This document shows positions 61,549 to 64,000 of a DNA stretch of 64,000 nt, piece by piece. Position 1 is the stretch's first letter. Each line of letters opens with the position of its first letter. Source of the DNA: Terrabacter sp. MAHUQ-38 (GTDB lineage: Bacteria; Actinomycetota; Actinomycetes; Actinomycetales; Dermatophilaceae). Location of the stretch: NCBI RefSeq assembly GCF_014518425.1, contig NZ_JACVCU010000003.1, positions 846,523 through 910,522 on the forward strand, in the 5' to 3' direction. A program made the position numbers and the translations under genes. The notes beneath the pieces were generated by a model. That model made no database searches. It saw nothing but the letters and a program-made list of their open reading frames with translations, and was not told the DNA's origin.

Positions 61549-62295
61549 TCAGGCGCCGTCTGCACCGGTGGGGCATCGGTCGAGGATCTCGGTGAGCGCG
61601 GCACGCTCCGCCTTGGTGACCCACAGCTGGTACTTCTTCTTCACGTCGATCTGTCGGACTGCGTAGCCGCAGCGCGCGGAGCGGAGCGGCGGCAGCCACG
61701 TCGCGGCGTCGCCGTCGCCCTTCGACCGGTTGGCCGAGGCCGACACGGCGAGCAGGTTCGCCGGGTCGTTGGCGAAGTCGCGACGCTTCTGCGGCGTCCA
61801 CCTCTGGGCGCCCTTCTGCCAGGCGTCACCGAGGGCCACGACGTGGTCGACGTCGACCGTCGACGCCCCGCGACGGAACTCGAGACGACGACCGGTGTAC
61901 GGGTCGATCATCGACCCGGACAGCACGACGCACCCGTGCGTGCCCGGCTTGAGCTGGATGCCGGTCAGGGCACGGGCCAGGAGGTCGTTGCGGGAGTCAC
62001 AGCCGTTGTGTCCGCCGGGCACGTCGACGTCGTCGCTCCACGCCGGGCCGAACACCTCGCGGTCGTAGCCGGTCTTCGGGGCACGGCCCTTCACCTCGAG
62101 TGAGGCCAACGCCTCCCGTGCGTTCGACCAGCCCTCCGCAGTGGACCCCGGCACCGACGATCCTCGAGGCCCGTCCGTGGCAGCAAGCACCAGCTGGCAA
62201 CCGCTCAGCACACCACTCACGAGGACCAGAAGGAAGCACCGGCGCAGCGCCCACAATGAGCTCGTCCCGAGGGTCGATCCACCAGCATGACTCAC
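61549..62295 (-). CDS. HNH-endonuclease-family lipoprotein (DUF1524-like)
   Basis: A 248-residue exported protein. LWALRRCFLLVLVSGVLSGC is a signal with a lipobox Cys (about residue 33). The C-terminal part carries VDVDHVVALGDAWQKGAQRW (the D-H of the HNH core), RRDFANDPANLLAVSASANRSKGDGD and TWLPPL, as in DUF1524/GmrSD-C-type secreted nucleases of actinobacteria. It would act outside the membrane on DNA, perhaps in nutrient use or defence; this is inferred. It is convergent to the aldolase gene. Confidence 0.85.
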   Translation of the reverse strand: MSHAGGSTLGTSSLWALRRCFLLVLVSGVLSGCQLVLAATDGPRGSSVPGSTAEGWSNAREALASLEVKGRAPKTGYDREVFGPAWSDDVDVPGGHNGCDSRNDLLARALTGIQLKPGTHGCVVLSGSMIDPYTGRRLEFRRGASTVDVDHVVALGDAWQKGAQRWTPQKRRDFANDPANLLAVSASANRSKGDGDAATWLPPLRSARCGYAVRQIDVKKKYQLWVTKAERAALTEILDRCPTGADGA

Positions 62296-62550
62296 CGAAG
62301 TGCCTCCTCAAGGTCGAACGTTGGCGTACCGCCCCGCACCCAGAGGCCGGCAGGCGGGAACCACGGCGGGTTGGGTCTCGGTGCGGATGGACATCTTGCC
62401 GGTGAGCCGATTGCCCTGCATCGCAGGACCACGACGGTCGAAGCCCAGGCCCGGCACGACGGGTGATGCTCCGCAACCACGCCGACACCGCCGTTGCCAC
62501 TCGCGACAATTCGATGGGGACATCGTGGTCGTTGCGCGACACTGACCGAT

Positions 62551-63288
62551 GTGGACGAGGTCGAGGTCGTCGTGGCCCATCACGAGCGCGCGACTCTCCG
62601 CGTCGGCGAGACGTTCCTCAAGATCGACGCCGACCAGACGCGCACCGATCTCGAGGTGGAGGCGATGACGCTGGCGCCGATCCCAGTTCCGGAGGTCCTG
62701 TGGAGGAAGCCGCCGGTGCTGGCCCTCGCAGCTCTCCCGGGGACGGCGCTCGGACGCCTCGGCCAGCCGTCGAGCTCGTCGGCTGTGGGGTGGGCCGCGG
62801 CGGGCGCGACTGTACGGATGCTGCACGACGCGCCGGTGCCGCCGTGGCCCGGTGCGAGTCTCGAGGAGAAGACGTCGAGCCTCGACAGCGAATGCGCGTG
62901 GCTCTTGGCGAACGACGTCCTTCCTGCCGATCTGGTCACGCGCAACCGGCAGGTTGCCGAGGCTGCGCTCCGACCGTGGACACCGGTGTTCATGCACGGC
63001 GACCTGCAGGTGGCCCACGTGTTCGTCGACCGTGACGAGGTCACCGGGGTCCTCGACTGGTCCGAGGCTGGTCGAGGCGATGCCATGTACGACCTCGCCA
63101 GCCTGACGCTCGGGCACCCGGAGCACCTCGGCGACGTCGTCGCCGGCTACGGCGCAGACGTCGACCTCGAGGTGATCCGGGCCTGGTGGTCGCTGCGCAG
63201 CCTGACGGCGATCCGCTGGCTCGTCGAGCACGGCTTCGACCCGTCCTCGCCGGGTTGCGAGGTCGACGTGCTGAGGTCCCAGCTGTGA
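62551..63288 (+). CDS. Aminoglycoside-phosphotransferase-like (APH) kinase
   Basis: A 245-residue kinase-fold protein. Catalytic loop FMHGDLQVAHVFVDRDEVTGVLDWSEAGRGDAMYDLASL holds the Brenner motif (HGDL) and the metal-binding Asp of LDW. VGETFLKID is the ATP-binding Lys strand, and AVGWAAAGATVRMLHD the helix before it. Length is slightly short for the family. GTG 62551 is chosen for the GACACT hexamer seven bases upstream. Substrates of such stand-alone APH proteins range from antibiotics to metabolites; nothing here decides. Confidence 0.82.
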   Translation: MDEVEVVVAHHERATLRVGETFLKIDADQTRTDLEVEAMTLAPIPVPEVLWRKPPVLALAALPGTALGRLGQPSSSSAVGWAAAGATVRMLHDAPVPPWPGASLEEKTSSLDSECAWLLANDVLPADLVTRNRQVAEAALRPWTPVFMHGDLQVAHVFVDRDEVTGVLDWSEAGRGDAMYDLASLTLGHPEHLGDVVAGYGADVDLEVIRAWWSLRSLTAIRWLVEHGFDPSSPGCEVDVLRSQL

Positions 63289-63640
63289 GATCCCACAAGG
63301 CGTGAGATCAGGAGCCAGGCGCCTCGTGGATGCGGGTGTGCACGTCCTCCCCTGAACGCGTTCGACGCACTGGAGCCCGCCCCAGCTCGGATAGTCAACT
63401 GTTGACAGTTGGCCGTCTGCCTCCTAATCTCGACCACATCGACCCAAAGAGAGGGCTTCGCGGATCTGCGTGGCCGGCCGTCCTGAGCCTTGGCAGGAGA
63501 CGTGTGAACGAGTTCCAAGGCTGCTCGGTCGAGGACTCGAAGCGTCGCGCGCCGCAACGCCGCCGCGAAGAAGCTGCGTATGCCGTCCGCACCGTCGACG
63601 AGTACACATCCGGCCCAGCGCACGGCCCAAGGAGCGCCGC
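63289..63640. promoter_or_regulatory. Long intergenic leader region before an ABC importer
   Basis: No gene could be supported in this stretch. It contains the strong promoter and operator at 63396-63430. Transcription from there would leave a 5' leader of about 200-300 nt before the importer gene. A GTATGCCG octamer (63578) lies within it. The leader may carry regulation beyond the short ORF listed separately. Confidence 0.5.
63396..63430 (+). promoter_or_regulatory. Consensus promoter covered by a palindromic operator
   Basis: TTGACA (63402-63407) and TAATCT (63425-63430) are separated by 17 bases, the best sigma-70-type promoter in the window. CAACTGT (63396-63402) and ACAGTTG (63405-63411) form a perfect inverted repeat over the -35 element, as expected for a repressor site, for example of GntR type. 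It points toward the importer gene starting at 63714 or 63756. Confidence 0.75.
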
Positions 63641-63685
63641 ATGACCCAAACAGCTGCACATCGACATCGACCGGGACGAGAGTGA
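63641..63685 (+). CDS. Candidate 14-residue leader peptide
   Basis: ATG 63641 follows AAGGAG at an ideal distance and opens a frame of 14 codons (MTQTAAHRHRPGRE) with stop at 63683-63685. It lies between the strong promoter at 63402 and the importer gene, 28 bases before ATG 63714. It may be a translated leader ORF that affects the downstream gene. No known leader family is recognised, and it may also be fortuitous. Confidence 0.35.
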   Translation: MTQTAAHRHRPGRE

Positions 63686-63755
63686 ACTCGCCCACGAACC
63701 AAGGAAGTTGGCCATGACTCGTATCAATGGAGCTACGCGTGAGGGACACCAGACG

Positions 63756-64000
63756 ATGAGCGTGAGGCGACGCGTCTGCGTTGCGGCCTTGGCCCCGGCG
63801 CTCCTGCTCTCGGCAGCCGCGTGTGGCTCATCGGACCCGGGGGCCACAGCGGACGCGGCAGCGGGGGCGCCCGCCGGCTCGCTGCCTGAGGTGCAGCCGG
63901 ACCCGGCTGCGGTGAAGCTGCTGCCGGCGGACATCAAGGCGCGGGGCACCCTGACGATGGCTGCGGATCTGCACTACCCGCCGACCTCGTTCCTGGACAC
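63756..64000 (+). CDS. ABC transporter substrate-binding lipoprotein, 5' part
   Basis: The first 81 residues of a lipoprotein cut by the window end. Signal MSVRRRVCVAALAPALLLSAAAC has a lipobox Cys at residue 23. An Ala/Gly-rich linker follows, then ADIKARGTLTMAADLHYPPTSFLD, the usual opening of a family 3 (polar amino acid type) binding protein. ATG 63756 gives a normal signal length and has GAGGGA upstream. ATG 63714, in frame with AAGGAAG upstream, would add 14 polar residues. Expression is driven by the promoter at 63402. Confidence 0.75.
   Translation, partial: MSVRRRVCVAALAPALLLSAAACGSSDPGATADAAAGAPAGSLPEVQPDPAAVKLLPADIKARGTLTMAADLHYPPTSFLD

Noticed and set aside
61509..61553. CCTGACGGG/CCCGTCAGG inverted repeat between eda and the HNH gene
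   Set aside because: The arms are nine bases with a 27-base loop and overlap the HNH stop codon. It is too weak to call a terminator.
1..64000. CRISPR array, insertion sequence, prophage or rRNA operon
   Set aside because: No regular direct-repeat arrays, transposase or integrase motifs, phage structural genes or rRNA sequence were found on either strand.

Overview
The window is high-GC DNA, densely coded on both strands. It has GTG starts, four-base ATGA/GTGA overlaps, apparently leaderless promoters (TANNNT 6-7 bases before the start codon), a short SRP RNA of actinobacterial type and an Eis-type acetyltransferase. This points to an actinobacterium. The protein set (LytR_C protein, HerA-like DUF853 ATPase, MmyB-type regulator, CUT1 sugar transporter without its own ATPase) fits the Micrococcales, perhaps Intrasporangiaceae; the family-level placement is an inference. 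No transposase, integrase, prophage or CRISPR array was seen.

Layout. 1-7.7 kb: end of a membrane protein, an ABC ATPase with a DUF6297-like membrane partner, an Eis-like acetyltransferase, an MFS carrier divergent from a LacI regulator across twin operators, SRP RNA and a second MFS carrier. 7.8-10.2 kb: tRNA-Ser(GGA) abutting a perfect 30-bp inverted repeat, ornithine carbamoyltransferase and a secreted phosphoesterase-like protein. 10.3-15.6 kb: a CitA/DcuS-type two-component system divergent from a complete NitT/TauT-type ABC importer. 15.7-23.6 kb: LytR_C protein, VapB-like protein, DUF853 ATPase, three regulators, a VOC protein and two tandem secreted C39-like peptidases. 23.7-31.3 kb: a hybrid kinase/receiver/Hpt phosphorelay operon, then a secreted GH32 fructanase with nested inserted modules under a LacI regulator. 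31.4-38.6 kb: monooxygenase-like protein divergent from a TPR-LuxR regulator, then a GntR-asparaginase-aspartase-AnsP set turning asparagine into fumarate. 38.6-46 kb: a CinA-like protein and a large subtilase set among decayed gene remnants (NmrA, a membrane protein, GH3, MmyB). 46.3-50.2 kb: J-domain protein, cupin, aldehyde dehydrogenase, SDR and an AsnC regulator.

50.4-61.5 kb is the most interesting part: a complete locus for unsaturated uronate. IclR, KduD and KduI run leftward. A CUT1 ABC importer, a 913-residue protein of unrecognised family, a GH105-like hydrolase, KDG kinase and KDPG aldolase run rightward with overlapping or touching genes. Imported uronate oligosaccharides would be cut in the cytoplasm and fed through KduI, KduD, KdgK and Eda to pyruvate and glyceraldehyde-3-phosphate. 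The unrecognised protein resembles polysaccharide lyases in overall layout and is the best candidate here for an undescribed enzyme. The window ends with an HNH nuclease-like lipoprotein, an APH-like kinase and the start of another ABC importer behind a strong, operator-covered promoter.

At a larger scale, the octamer GTATGCCG occurs about 22 times by eye, roughly ten times the chance expectation, with a strand bias.
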